From the NCBI GenBank assembly GCA_002914845.1, contig JXTC01000058.1, positions 230,858 through 294,857 of the forward strand: 64,000 nucleotides of DNA, read 5' to 3'. Below are positions 25,819 through 37,099 of the stretch, piece by piece. Under the pieces are notes generated by a model. The model did not search any database, was not told the DNA's origin, and saw only the letters and a list, made by a program, of their open reading frames with translations. The position numbers and the translations under genes are program-made. How positions within the stretch are numbered: position 1 is the stretch's first letter; the number at the start of each line of letters is the position of its first letter. This DNA comes from Trema orientale. Lineage: Eukaryota; Streptophyta; Magnoliopsida; Rosales; Cannabaceae.

Positions 25819-26058
25819 CCAATCCAGTAGGTATTTTTTTTTTTTTTTAACCTATGTATATGTATTTTATTTTAGCCATTGGATCATCATCTAACAGTAA
25901 TCCAACGACTATAATGATGTGCATGAAAAGACGTGCATCATTAATTCTATTTCTCTGTCACTTTTTACTATAAAAAATGTACATGACAAATTTTAATTGA
26001 CCAAAATAATACCTATGTATAAGTTTTAAAAAAAAAAAAAAAAACCCTACTGGATTGG
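25819..26058. mobile_element. Small MITE with CCAATCCAGTAGG ends
   Basis: CCAATCCAGTAGG then a T run at the left mirrors an A run then CCTACTGGATTGG at the right; just inside, CCTATGTATA occurs near both ends. The 240-bp body contains GCCATTGGATCATCATCTAACAG and AAAAGACGTGCATCA. A related copy lies at 32894-33130, confirming a repeat family. Superfamily unknown. Confidence 0.7.
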
Positions 26059-27140
26059 TGCCCATTCATTTTATGAGAAACTTTCTTATATTTGTTATTT
26101 TACGATCTTTCTTTTTAGCCTGCAAGACAAGAGTGTCAGATGAGTTCATTTTAAGTAACATTTTTTTTTTATGAATTATGATTTGTTTTTCTGTAATTAA
26201 TTTTGACAAATAGATTATGCTCATGTATTAGCTCTGATGCAAAGCTGAGAAATGATATTTGGAATAATAGGATGTTAATATATCAATAGTTTTAAGCATG
26301 GTGTAATGTAATGAAATTGAATGGATAGCTGAAAAGTTTCTTGAATATACTTCATTTATATGATTTGATGGAATCTTGATATCCAGAATTAGAATGTTAT
26401 TCTAATTGCTTTTTTAAATTGGTGATTTAGTGACATAATTGTATTGCGGGTTATTCAATAATTTTGCAATGGTCATTTTAATACTATATGTTAATATATA
26501 AATAATCCGGACTACTTTTCGTCTCAACATTTTCAACTACGTGGAATTTTTTTCATTTCATTGTTTTTCTTTTTCTTCTCAAATTACAGTATGCTTGTGA
26601 GTATTCGCTAAAGACAATGAAATAACAGTTCAATCAAACTCTCAGAAATTTTTTGTGAGAAACCTTTTGATGGTTTTGTTTTGAACTTATTGTTGGACAC
26701 AATCTCATGTAACATTTGATATAGTATAGATATAAGTTAGAAGTTAATGGTATGATGGCTGCACTCAAAGATTACAAGTTAGAAGTTGGCTATAATACCA
26801 CCCTCCATTCCCTGAAGTTAGAAGTTAATGGGATAGATGGAGTTTCCTATAGAATGATAATAGTATTCATCAAGAATTCAGTTATTCAAGAGTTTTTTTG
26901 ATAATAATAATATTAAGAGTTCATCAAGAATTTCTTGATAATATTGTTTAAGTCAAGAATAGAAATTGTTATTCAAGGGTTTCTTGCGCGTACAAACTCT
27001 CACCCTGCCTAGTTATATTTATACGATTTTGTTAGATTTTTTACCTAAATTATTTTAAAGAAATACTTGAAATACTATATATTAGATTAATTAGTAATTA
27101 GGAATATAGTCGCTTATATAAGGCTGACTCATCCTTCCCA
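26059..27140. other. Gene-free tract
   Basis: AT-rich, no supported gene. 26867-26960 contains ATTCATCAAGAATT/TTCTTGAT words like those of the minisatellite at 58551. Confidence 0.5.
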
Positions 27141-27765
27141 TTCATCTTCTATTGATGTGGACAAAATTTTCTACATTTTATTTACTTATTCAAATTCCAA
27201 CATTACCTATAAAGAATGAGAACGATTATAGTAACTCCCTAAGAGCTTGTTTGGATGCACTTATTTTTTTAAATAAAATGAAAGGTGAAGATTTTTTCAA
27301 GAAAATTCTTGAGATGATCCAACCGTTCTTTTCATCTTCTATTGATGTGGGACAAAATTTTCTACATTGTATTTACTTATCCAAATTCCAACACTACCTG
27401 TAAAGAATGAGAACGATTAGAGTAACTCCCTAAGAGCTTGTTTGGATACACTTTTATTTTTTAAAATAAAATGAAAGGTGAAGATTTTTTCAAGAAAATT
27501 CTTGAGATGATTCAACCATTCTTTTCATCTTCCACTGATGTGGGACAAAAATTTTTACATTTTATTTACTTATCCAAATTCTAACACTACTTGTAAAGAA
27601 TGAGAACGATTAGAGTAACTCCCTAAGAGTTTGTTTGAATATACTTTTATTTTTTTAAATAAAATGAAAGGTAAAGATTTTTTCAAGAAAATTCTTGAGA
27701 TAATCCAACTATTCTTTTCATTTAAAAAAAAACATAAAATAAAAGTGTAATCAAGCAAGGCCAAA
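27141..27765 (+). repeat. ~190-bp tandem triplication containing a MITE end
   Basis: Units start at 27141, 27331 and 27524 (TTCATCTTC[TC][AC][TC]TGATGTGG...), with a partial fourth from 27717. Each unit contains AATGAGAACGATTA, AGTAACTCCCTAAGAG and CTTGTTTGGAT followed by AATAAAATGAAAGGT. The right edge, ACATAAAATAAAAGTGTAATCAAGCAAGGCC, is inverted relative to the GAGCTTGTTTGGATACACTT end inside the units. The array therefore looks like a TIR element whose left end plus flank has multiplied in tandem. The apparent open frames are within repeats. Confidence 0.75.
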
Positions 27766-28050
27766 ATATTCTTGCTGAGAACCGTAAATTTTAAAAAATG
27801 CACCCAAAGAGAGATTCAGGAGCTTAAAAACTTCCATGGATATTTATTGAATATTTTAGATATTAGTAAATTATATTTCAGGCATAGTATTTGTGAACGA
27901 CGGCGAAAATGCAGAAATCAATTGTAAGGAGCCATGACTTCGCACACGATTTCCAGCGCTTGGTGGTGCGACGAGCCGCAAGGACAGGCGGCGAGCCTTC
28001 GACGAAGATCAGGAGAGGTTTTTGCCGGAGGTTCGAGTCTTAGCTGCTTC
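27766..28050. other. Short GC-richer fragment
   Basis: 27890-28045 is clearly richer in GC (GACGAGCCGCAAGGACAGGC) than its surroundings and abuts the LTR fragment. It may be internal sequence of the same retroelement or captured gene DNA; no reading frame is convincing. Confidence 0.35.
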
Positions 28051-28400
28051 TATTGGAATAATGTCCTATAAAACAGTTTATTATTTTGATATTATAAACA
28101 ACGTTTATCGGATTATTTGTTATCTATTTGTTGTTAATAAATTCTATTTAATGAATTTCTATTTCATTTATGTCCCATTGATATACATGTGATGTCTATG
28201 TTTAACATATGCAAACATCTAAAAGATTCTGAGTGATAAAGAATTACTTGTATGATAGTTCATATGTGGGAGATATTATATTCTTTATTTCATTATGTCT
28301 AAATTAAATTGTTCGCATTCTTCATATTGAACATATAATACTTTAGTATGCCATTGAATATAGTGTTGTCTATTTAATTAATGAAGTCTCCAATTTGAAA
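28051..28400 (+). mobile_element. Truncated LTR fragment, same family as 3061-4483
   Basis: From TATTGGAATAATGTCCTATA to AATGAAGTCTCCAATTTG, the tract follows the reverse complement of 4483 down to about 4130 closely, with shared runs such as CAAACATCTAAAAGATTC, ATTCTTTATTTCATTATGTC and AAATTAAATTGTTCGCATTC. It covers only the first quarter of the LTR; the rest is missing. Confidence 0.85.
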
Positions 28401-29457
28401 AAGAATTAAAAAAAGAAAAGAAAAAAAATGAAGAAAAAAGCTGAGTTTATTATTATTATTACTACTTTAAAAATGACCAAAAAGTAGACTCCTTAGGCTT
28501 TGAACCCAGAAAGTCATAAAAAAAATATTAAAGATAGCATCAACCAAAAACCAATAAGGCATGTCACGTTTCAAGTTCCTAAACTAACTTTTTATTAATA
28601 AATAGTTTACATAAAAAATTACTTTAATTACACTAATGCCACTGTCAATACTCCTTGGAAAAAAAAAAAAATTACTTAGCTATTGATTACCGATTATTGA
28701 TTACTACTTACTCTAATTACAGGTAAGTAGTCTGGATACTAATTACTAATTTAGTTACTAATCTCTCATATGTTACTAGTTATTAGTTATTAGTTTCACT
28801 TACGAATAGAGGCATATATGGGGCCTATGGGTTATAAATCATTATAACTAATGTTTTGGAAAAAAAAAAAAAAAAGAAAGAAAGAAAAAGTTACTATTAA
28901 TGTTTTCTAAAGTAGAAAGGCGGTGGACATCTGCCATTTCTTTTCTAAAATCTTTCTTAATCGAGAGTTACCGAACTGCAGGCTTCTGTGGGCCCCTATC
29001 AGCTTAACGCGGGTTTCAACTACTGTTTGACTATAAACGCATCTAGTATTCGTACGAACATAGAGTCACCGACTGGCTACTACCTTGACCGGACTTTTTT
29101 TTCCTTTCATTAAGGTTATTTAGTCGAAGCTGTAGCACACAGTACCACAAAGAAAAATCATAAGAGAGAGACTAAGGGGCAAAAAGGCAACCAAATCAAA
29201 ATTTTATGATTACTTACAGTTCTCTCTATCATTCCAACCTGGTATACAGTACTTAGAAGCTCCCAGTTTGGAAAGGGATCAAGGCTTCGACCCATAACAT
29301 AGAATACTGTTGCAAAAGATGTCATATTACCCCCAAAAATTAGGAAAAAAAAAATCAGTAATATTGGAACTTTTGTTAAGTGCAACGCTCAGCTCCAAAT
29401 ATTAGTATCAGAACAAAATCAGAAATTTGCAAGAGCATTAACGTTAGTTTTGTACCT
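28401..29457. other. Gene-free tract
   Basis: No gene seen. 28685-28800 is dense in TTACTAATTA/TTACTAGTTATTAG words like those of the 35690-37099 domain. Poly-A runs occur at 28658-28670 and 28860-28875. Confidence 0.5.
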
Positions 29458-29460
29458 TTA

Positions 29461-30095
29461 GGCCACGTTTGGAATGCAGGATAAGGATGAGATTGGATTG
29501 GATTAAATTAATCCACTCCAAAAATAATCCCCTTAGAAGGGGATAATCTTATCCTCTTGAGAATTTAGGATTGGAAGGGGTTATGAATTTGATCAAAAAT
29601 AATAGAATGTTTTTGAAGTAGTAATAAATGGTACTTTCGAAATTAACTTTTAAAAGTGGTAAAACCAGAAATAGTAATTTTCAAAATATTTTTTTACAAG
29701 TGGTATTTTTGCAAATCATTTTACAAAAAAAGTCATTTTTCAAAAATAAGTTTTAAAAGTGGTAATTTTCAAAATATTTTTTTAAAAGATATTTTTCAAA
29801 ATATTTTTTAAAAAGTGGTATTTTTGGAAATAAGTTTTTAAAAATGATATTTTTACAGAATTGATTTCTAAAAATGGTACATTTCTAAATTAATTTTTAA
29901 AAGTGGTATTTTTCTAAATAATGAAACCTCAAAATTCGTTATTTACCTAAAACTAAGAAACACACCTATCCTAACAAAAAGTAGCACACCATACATAGGA
30001 TAGGATTGGACTATAATTCTATCTTATCCTATCCTATCCAATCTTTTAAAATAGTCCAGTACTATCCTATCCTATCTTGCATACCAAACAAAGCC
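29461..30095. mobile_element. Tourist-like MITE with TTA duplication
   Basis: The left end GGCCACGTTTGGAATGCAGG mirrors the right end ATGCAAGATAGG...(read inward) through CCAAACAAAGCC, and TTA flanks both sides (29458-29460 and 30096-30098), the PIF/Harbinger target. The 635-bp body has no coding capacity; 29640-29920 is a run of AAAAGTGGTATTTTT-type subrepeats. Confidence 0.88.
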
Positions 30096-30099
30096 TTAA

Positions 30100-32340
30100 T
30101 CTTTCCTAACTGCATTACAGAACTCAAGCAATCCTTCGCCATTTAAAGCAGATACACAGACAATATCACCTCTCTTGTCTGCATCTAACTTAATTTTTCA
30201 GGATTGGCAACCTTGTCAACCTTCATCACTCCTATCATCAAAATAAGTAAATGTGGCAGGATGGAATCCAGTAATAGAATATTTATGCAGTTATCCCAAA
30301 TGACCTGTAAGCCTTCAAATTCAGTTTGAACTTAAATCAAGAGGCATTAAGTATGATTACTTACCAAATCTACATGTTTCACATATCATCACCCAAACAA
30401 AAAATTCAGAAATAAAAATTAAAAATAAAAGTCACGACACCTTGTTCCAGACCATCAATTTTGGAATTGACAAGACATCCAGCTCGGACAGTACTTTGTC
30501 CACAGCATCTATTTGTTGCTGGGCTAGGGGATGGCTGAAATTGATAGCAAAATCTAATAAGATATAAAACTCTTCTCATCCAGAATTATTCTGACAGATT
30601 TTCCAAATTGTACCTGATGTTCACAACATGCACCAACAATTATGATTCTGTTATCTCCTCTAATGTTGCTCTAAAAGCAGCAACCTGTAAGAAGAAAACA
30701 TTTAATTACAGTCGTAAAAAGAAACGATTTTTTTTTGGGGGGGGGGGGGGGGGGGGGTTACATTTGTCACATAAATTGGAAGTATCTTACCAGGGTAGTT
30801 GGTAACTTTTGAAATGAAACCAACAGTCTCTGTGAGCAGAAACTCTTTCCCGTTCTTCATCTAAAAAGCAACACAGAAAACAAGCGTCCCATTTTACAAG
30901 CTACTATAATTCCAACAGCATAAAGTGGTTTAGGCTCTAGATTATAGCCCCAAAACTACTAGAATTTTTATAGAAAATACTTATTTTCAGTAGATAGAGG
31001 TAGGGAAATCAAAGCTTGCTTGACTTGTTTTACCATACAACTTTCTAGACACATAATAACTCTTAGTACTGCAGTGAAACGAGGGTTTCCTTGTGTGAAT
31101 GACTGACCCGAACCCCTTTAGTAGTTGGATCAAGGATTGCAAATAATCAATCCTCGGCAATACATTAGCTCCAGTCAACTGATTTAGAAGTGTACTTTTT
31201 CCAGCATTTGTGTAACCAATCTAGAGTCTTGTAAAGCATTAGATGATTACAAACACCCACAGGTAAAAGAGAACTCTGTTTTGACTGCTACCACGAATCT
31301 GTGCATCTACTTACCAAAAACCCCACTAGGATGGGTACCGAAGTGCGCCGATTTCTGTATTGCTTTCTGTGTTTTCTAGCAGATTCCAGCTCCTTCTTGA
31401 GAACACCAATCTAACATTCAATATGTTTGTCCACTTCAATTTGTTTCTCTCCCATTCCCTTCACCTTGCCTCCTGCTTGACGCTCAAGATGAGTCCACAT
31501 TTTTGTTAACCGAGGTTAATTGGTATTCCATTCGTGCCAATGCAACCTGGAAAAGAAAAATATAAAAGTCACTTGAACTTGAAAACTCTGAGAATTCTCT
31601 CACTTCTCAGTTCTCACTTATCAGCAATGAACAGAGAAGACCAGACGAACAGGATCCTAAGAACGTAGCGGGAATTCCACCATGGCAAACTGTTGGAATA
31701 TTTTCTTCATACGCAATTGCAACTAGTCATAGGACATTCACCTTCAAAGCTGCCTCATGTGTTGCTGCCAGCTGGTTAAAGATATCTATAGGATGAGGGC
31801 AGATCTCTTACATCTCCACCAAAACACTTCTCCAATTGCGCAACCGCCTGTTATGGTAACATTTCAAAATAAGGAAAAGTTAATAAAACAATGTTCAATT
31901 ATACCTGTTATGGTTAAGCATAAATGCCTTTCGTATTATATATGATGGATAGACACATAGAACATCTAGAAAAAAAGTAAGTAGCTCTTTTACCCTGCCG
32001 AAAGCGCATAATCAAATATTCCGGTCTCGACGCCCAAAGCATGAATCGCGCTCTTGATTTCGGCTACCTTGCCGGATCCAATGTATGTCCTTGGATTCGG
32101 AGAAGTTAATCTGCATAAAGTAAACTATTTTTCAAAAGAAATAGTTACAGAGAATACAATTTTGAAAACAATAGCCTTTACTCAACAGCAAGGATAGATC
32201 TACATATCTACCATAAGCCCAGCAGTGTCCGCCAACTGGCCCAATTCCTTGAGTGATTCGTCTATACTGAAAGCATACTCTATATCGCCCTTGCGCTCAA
32301 CACCGACGAGGTACCCTTTTTTTCTCTCCCCACTGAGAGT
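30100..32340 (-). pseudogene. HflX-type GTPase gene, broken (intron-bearing)
   Basis: Minus-strand blocks, in gene order, match plant/bacterial HflX GTPases: DESLKELGQLADTAGLMV (~32220-32310), SPNPRTYIGSGKVAEIKSAI (~32040-32100), [20 protein letters not shown] (~31450-31510), KHRKQYRNRRTSVPI (~31330-31380), P-loop GYTNAGKSTLLNQLTGANVL (~31160-31220), KNGKEFLLTETVGFIS (~30805-30860), VAAFRATLEEI, SHPLAQQQIDAVDKVLSELD (~30470-30540) and DKRGDIVCVSALNGEGLLEF (~30120-30180). HflX proteins bind ribosomes and GTP; plant ones are often organellar. Here frameshifts (for example between YQLT and MWTH), stops (HIEC-stop-IGVL) and a degraded G3 motif (ETVGF for DTVGF) rule out function. Intervening segments in place of introns indicate a decayed DNA copy, not a retrocopy. 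No N-terminal targeting part is visible beyond 32340. Confidence 0.85.
30737..30757 (+). repeat. Poly-G run of 21
   Basis: An unbroken run of 21 G follows eight or more T within the HflX pseudogene. Such long G runs are rare in plant nuclear DNA and may be a true mutation hotspot or an assembly artefact. Confidence 0.9.
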
Positions 32341-32893
32341 TCATCCTTAAGAAGCTAAGAAATCACAGAAATAGATTCACAAGATGGCAATCATAATTGC
32401 TCTCAATTCCCACCATCGACTATCACTAGCAACATCAGACTTTCATAGTAATAAAATGTCTAGAAATCTCTGCGAACTTATCTTGAACACTTGTGGAATT
32501 CAACTCTGTTGTTTTTCGAATAGTGATTAAATCATACTCTGGAATGAAAAAGATAAATGACTTTATTAATGATGGCATTCCTAGGATACGGGAGAGGTTT
32601 TTAGGTATACCGATACGGCATTAATCATAGACCATTCGATTAACGTCCGGCAGTTAAAAATGAATGATACGCACGGATATTATCTTGCACCTTCAGGCAT
32701 ATTTATATACTGCCCTTTTCTAAAATTTTTATTGTTATTGTAGATGATTTACATCAAAATAATTTACTAAAAAAAAAAAAAAAAAAAGAAAGTAGTTCTT
32801 GGTTTGGAAAGCTCTCTCATTTTTTAATCAAAGTTGTAATTATTAACGAAAATGTTTTCTAACTTTAACTATAAAAGAAATTAAAGAAACAAG
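32341..32893. other. Gene-free tract
   Basis: No gene. A short pyrimidine-rich piece at 32317-32335 borders the pseudogene; poly-A at 32769-32786. Confidence 0.5.
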
Positions 32894-33130
32894 GTTCTCA
32901 ATCAATATTTTTTTTTTTACCTGTTTATGAGTATACTTTTTTTTAACCGTTGAATCAGAATCTAACAGCTACCATGACTTAGGTAGTTGGAAAAAAATAA
33001 AAAATAAATAATCATGATTTAATGTTTTTCTCTCTCTAATTTTTACCATGAAAAGACGTGCATGATCAATTTTAATTAGGCAAAATAATATCTATAGATA
33101 AGTAAAAAAAAAATACCTACTAAATTGGTA
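32894..33130. mobile_element. Second copy of the CCAAT..AGTAGG MITE family
   Basis: The body shares GACGTGCAT, TTTTAATT and AATAATA-CTAT words and layout with 25819-26058. The right end reads TACCTACTAAATTGG, a variant of CCTACTGGATTGG; the left end (CTCAATCAATATTTTTTTTT) has decayed. Confidence 0.55.
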
Positions 33131-33443
33131 TCCAAGATATAATATTAGTCTTTTTTAAAGTTCTTACCACTTCTTTTTAGAAAAATTCTAAAATATAAAA
33201 TAATAAACAAACGAGGTAGCGGGGTGGAGCAAGGCACATTTACCCTATCTTTCATTATCACAAAACCCATTCTGCCCTATTTACATTCCTAATTGGCATT
33301 ACATAGAGGTCAAACTAAAATTCCCCTTATGGAGTGACACACACAAGACCTATTCTGATGAAGCACAAGAATGTTAAACCAGTCTGACATTTTGATAACC
33401 TCTTGAGCTTTAGGATCTCATCCATGGTACAATATGCAGTCTC
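33131..33443. other. Gene-free spacer
   Basis: No recognisable feature. Confidence 0.5.
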
Positions 33444-33446
33444 TTA

Positions 33447-33855
33447 GGCTATGTTTGGTAGAGAAGAAAGAAAATAGGAGAGAAAGAAAATATATAGAAA
33501 AGAAAGAAGAATATATTTCCCTTATAGTTATTTGGTATATAGGAAGGAAAGAAAATTGATGCATTGTAAAATGACTATTTTATCCTCTATATTATTATTT
33601 TAAAAATTGCATACAAGGATAATTAAGTAAATTAAATTTCTCATCAGTTAATTCTTTTTCCTTCCCTCTTTCCTTCCAATTTGGAGAGGAAAATTTGTAT
33701 GAGGCCCAAATGTTATTTTTCCCTCCCTTTTTCTCTCCCTTTTTCTTTTCTCTTCTCTTTTCCTTCTTACCAAACAACCCTATTTTCCATTTTTCCTTCA
33801 CTTCTCCCTACAATTCTTTCCTTCCTCTCACTTTTCCCTCTTCCCAAACATAGCC
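33447..33855. mobile_element. Tourist-like MITE with TTA duplication
   Basis: GGCTATGTTTGGTAGAGAAG at the left mirrors CCCAAACATAGCC at the right, with TTA on both flanks (33444-33446, 33856-33858). The 409-bp body is purine-rich on the left half and pyrimidine-rich on the right half (GAAAGAAAATAGGAG versus CTTCCTCTCACTTTTC), so it could fold back. The two open frames over it are side effects of the GA/CT bias. Confidence 0.88.
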
Positions 33856-35689
33856 TTAAAATCTTTGATGACAAAGCAACATTTCACAGATAATGCTACT
33901 TTTTTAGTACTCAAGAAGCTCTTGACTATAGGTCAAAATATTTTTAGTACTCTAAAAGATATCATTAAAGAAAAGAGGAAATTAGAGAAAATGCGGAGTT
34001 TTTTAAAAAAATATTAACATAAACACAATACCCTTCTTTTAATTAATTTCATACTGTATTTTTAATATATATATCGATATCTTCCCATTTCTTCCTCTCT
34101 TTCTCTTCAACTATATTAGATCCAAGGAGCCAACGACTTTGAGGAGCCCACAACCAACCCGAAACTGAAGTCGAGTTCAGGATTTTGACGATGAACTCGA
34201 TAACCCAATCGAAGCTTCGACTCCTCCAAGCTCATTGACGGACTGGACACGAGGCCGTATGGACTGGGTTTTCGATTTCCATGGATTCCTCTAAGCTACT
34301 TGAGGATCTGATTACCATTGATTTTTGGGTTTAGAGTTTTGAAATTATCAACTCTTGGAGGGAGACTGCAGTATCGATTTTAGTAGAAAAGGGTTTAAGT
34401 TGGAAACCAGATCGAAAGCAAGCTTCCACCATCGACATTCTTCCTCCAAATCTCCAAGAACAAAGGATCATCTCTCATTCTTCAAATCCGACCATCAGAG
34501 TCAGCAATAGGGCACGCTGTCTGGGTCCTTCTACTTCCCCATATGTGCCACAACTCTTTTTCATTATTTTTTTATTTTTTTTGGAGATTATATATCTCAT
34601 CTAAAGTGAATTTTGAGTTTAATTGATGAATCTTTGAGTAAATTTGTTTTTGTGTTGTCCTGAATTTTGATAGTTTGCTGAGTTTACTCTATTTGGTTTG
34701 TGGAAAAATATAAAGAAAAGAAAAAGGAAAAATGGAAATATTTGTGATAAAATAATCTGGTGATTCTTGTTTCTCAAGGATGAGCTCTTTTGATTTAAAT
34801 GTTTTGAATTATTTAATTTGAAGTCATTGTGGTTCTTTGCTTATGCAAATTTATTTGCTTTTCAATAGTTAGAAATTATGATTACCAACAAGATAATATG
34901 TCTCAAACTCATTGGAGTTGATGTTAGGTTAGGTATAATTTCATTACTACTTTCGATATTGTATTAATATCATGTCTCTTAAATAAAGAGTATTATTATT
35001 CTTTTCAATATTTTTGTTGTATTTATTGTATTTATAAATAAGATTTGTAATGAATTAAGAAGGAGATTAAATATCATGTTCTAATGACCAAAAGGATTCA
35101 ATCATTTATTGCTTTCTTTAGGGTACCAATTTTAGTTCTATTTTGTTCTTGATGTTAATAGAAAAACTACTTTGCTTTCACAGGACAATTTCTATTACCA
35201 ACATTACCTCATTTATCATTGTACTTTATACTTGCATAATAATATTGCATCATTGACGTGCATTTGATTAAAAAGAAAAATGTATATAAAACATATTTAG
35301 TAATTGCTTGAATTGAATAAGTTTTGGAAGTATGCCGACTGTGTTATATGCAGATATCTCTTTTTAGGGCTTACTACAACTAAATTTGACTTAATGACAA
35401 TTTGAAGTTTATTCAATAAAGTATAATTGGTGACATTTTCATTAACTTTTCTACTTATAATGAATTTATTGCAAGCTAAGCTACGGTGAAAAAAGAAAGT
35501 TTGTTGCTAAAAAGATGCCAAAAGTAAAAAAAAAATAATAGTTGAGACTTCATGGTAACATGAAGGGGAAGTTTATGAGTTTTGCTTTATATTTTTATCG
35601 TAAACTATTGAATGATTTTTTTTTCTTCTAAGATTTTATATATACTCTTAAAAATGTATAAACATGTATTACAATAATCTTATTATATT
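33856..35689. other. Gene-free tract
   Basis: No supported gene. 33900-33965 holds CTCTTGACTATAGGTCAAAATATTTTTAGTACTC, related to the foldback element at 41541. 34100-34540 is GC-richer and might be a decayed gene fragment; I could read no domain. Confidence 0.5.
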
Positions 35690-37099
35690 TTGTGGCTACC
35701 AAAACTAGTTTGTAAAGTTTTCTTACTAACTTTGTAACTAGTCTAGTTACCATATTTCATAACTAATGGCTATAAAAATAATGTAATCCAATCTAATAAC
35801 TAATAACCATTAACTAATATTATAACAAGTAATTAGAATAATTGGTAATTAGAATGAGTAATCAATAATAAATTAGCAACTAGTAATTGATAAGTAAATA
35901 ATAACTAGTAACCAAATTAGTAATTGTTTACTAGTAACTAGTCACGATTCTTATAATAGTCACTTTTTTATAATTTTTATAAATTAGGAACTAAATTGGT
36001 TATTAGTTACTAGTGTCTAGTAGTAACCGGTAAGTGTAACCAATCTAGTTAGTCTATGTAGATTATAAGTTGGTCAATGTGGTTGTTTAATTATGTTTTC
36101 TAGCACAAAAAGTAGTTTAAAGATGAAATCAAATTTAAGGTATATTTATATTTGTTTTTATTATTTTGGGTCTTTATCTTTATACAGTAACCAATCTGGT
36201 TACTATTATGGTAACAAATGTGGTAACAAAAAACTAATAACTAGATTGGCAACTAGTAACTAGATGCATTATTGGTAACTGGCCATCAACTAGAAATCAA
36301 TAACTAGAAGGATAACTGGTAACCTGACACTAGTCTTGTAATTATCTGCTAGTCTAGAAACTAGTAACCAATTTTGTACATGCCTACCAGTTTGAAAACC
36401 AGTAACTAGATTATTTACTAGCACCCAATAACCTAAATAGTTTCCATAGGTTACAAAGTACTTATTTTATGAAGTAGTTGGTTATTAGGTACTTATAACT
36501 GATAACTAGAATAAATAATAACCAGTAACAAAATTAGTTATTAGTTACTGGTAACCTCATTATTCTTGTAATAGTCACTTTTAAAAACAGAAACTAAATT
36601 AGTTATTAGTTACTAGTTTCTGGTCTCTAGTTTCTATCAGTAATTAGTAACCAATCTATTTAGTCTATATGGTATATGCAGATTATGAGTTGGTATATGC
36701 ATTTGTCCCATTCCGTCTAGTTGGATAAAAATAGGTTAAAGATAAAATCAAATTTTAGGCATTTTTATCTTTAATTTTTTTTTTATGTCTTTGTCATTTG
36801 TTCGGTAACCCGTCTTAACCAATTTGGTTACTAATATTGTAACAAGTGTGGTTTGATTATCATCAGTTTTATAATTGACCACCAGTCTGGGAACTAGTAA
36901 CTAGATTAGTAACTGATAACAAATGTATTATTAGTAGCAAGTTACCAATTTTGTAACTAATAACCTATTTGAAAACCAGTAACCATATTAGTAACTAATA
37001 ATTAGGCATCACTCTTGTAATGAGCCACTAGTCTAGAAATCAGTAACTAATCTTGTAAATGCCCATAAATAACTAGATTGGTTACTGTAACCAATAACC
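35690..37099. repeat. Degenerate AGTTACTAGT-type repeat domain
   Basis: About 1.4 kb dense in TAGTAACTAG, GTAACCAGTTAC and their reverse complements, with two blocks (about 35700-36060 and 36480-36700) repeating larger phrases such as TTAGTTACTAG-GTCTAG, GTAACCAATCTA-TTAGTCTAT and GATTA-GAGTTGGT. The words are near-palindromic, so both strands look alike. No coding content. The PIF element is inserted at its right border. Confidence 0.8.

Noticed and set aside
33595-33893. Lys/Glu-rich and Ser/Phe/Leu-rich open frames at 33.6-33.9 kb
   Set aside because: Both fall within a GA/CT-biased MITE with clean ends and TTA duplications.
34100-34540. A decayed gene in the GC-richer tract at 34.1-34.5 kb
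   Set aside because: No frame gave a family motif; recorded only as unexplained sequence.
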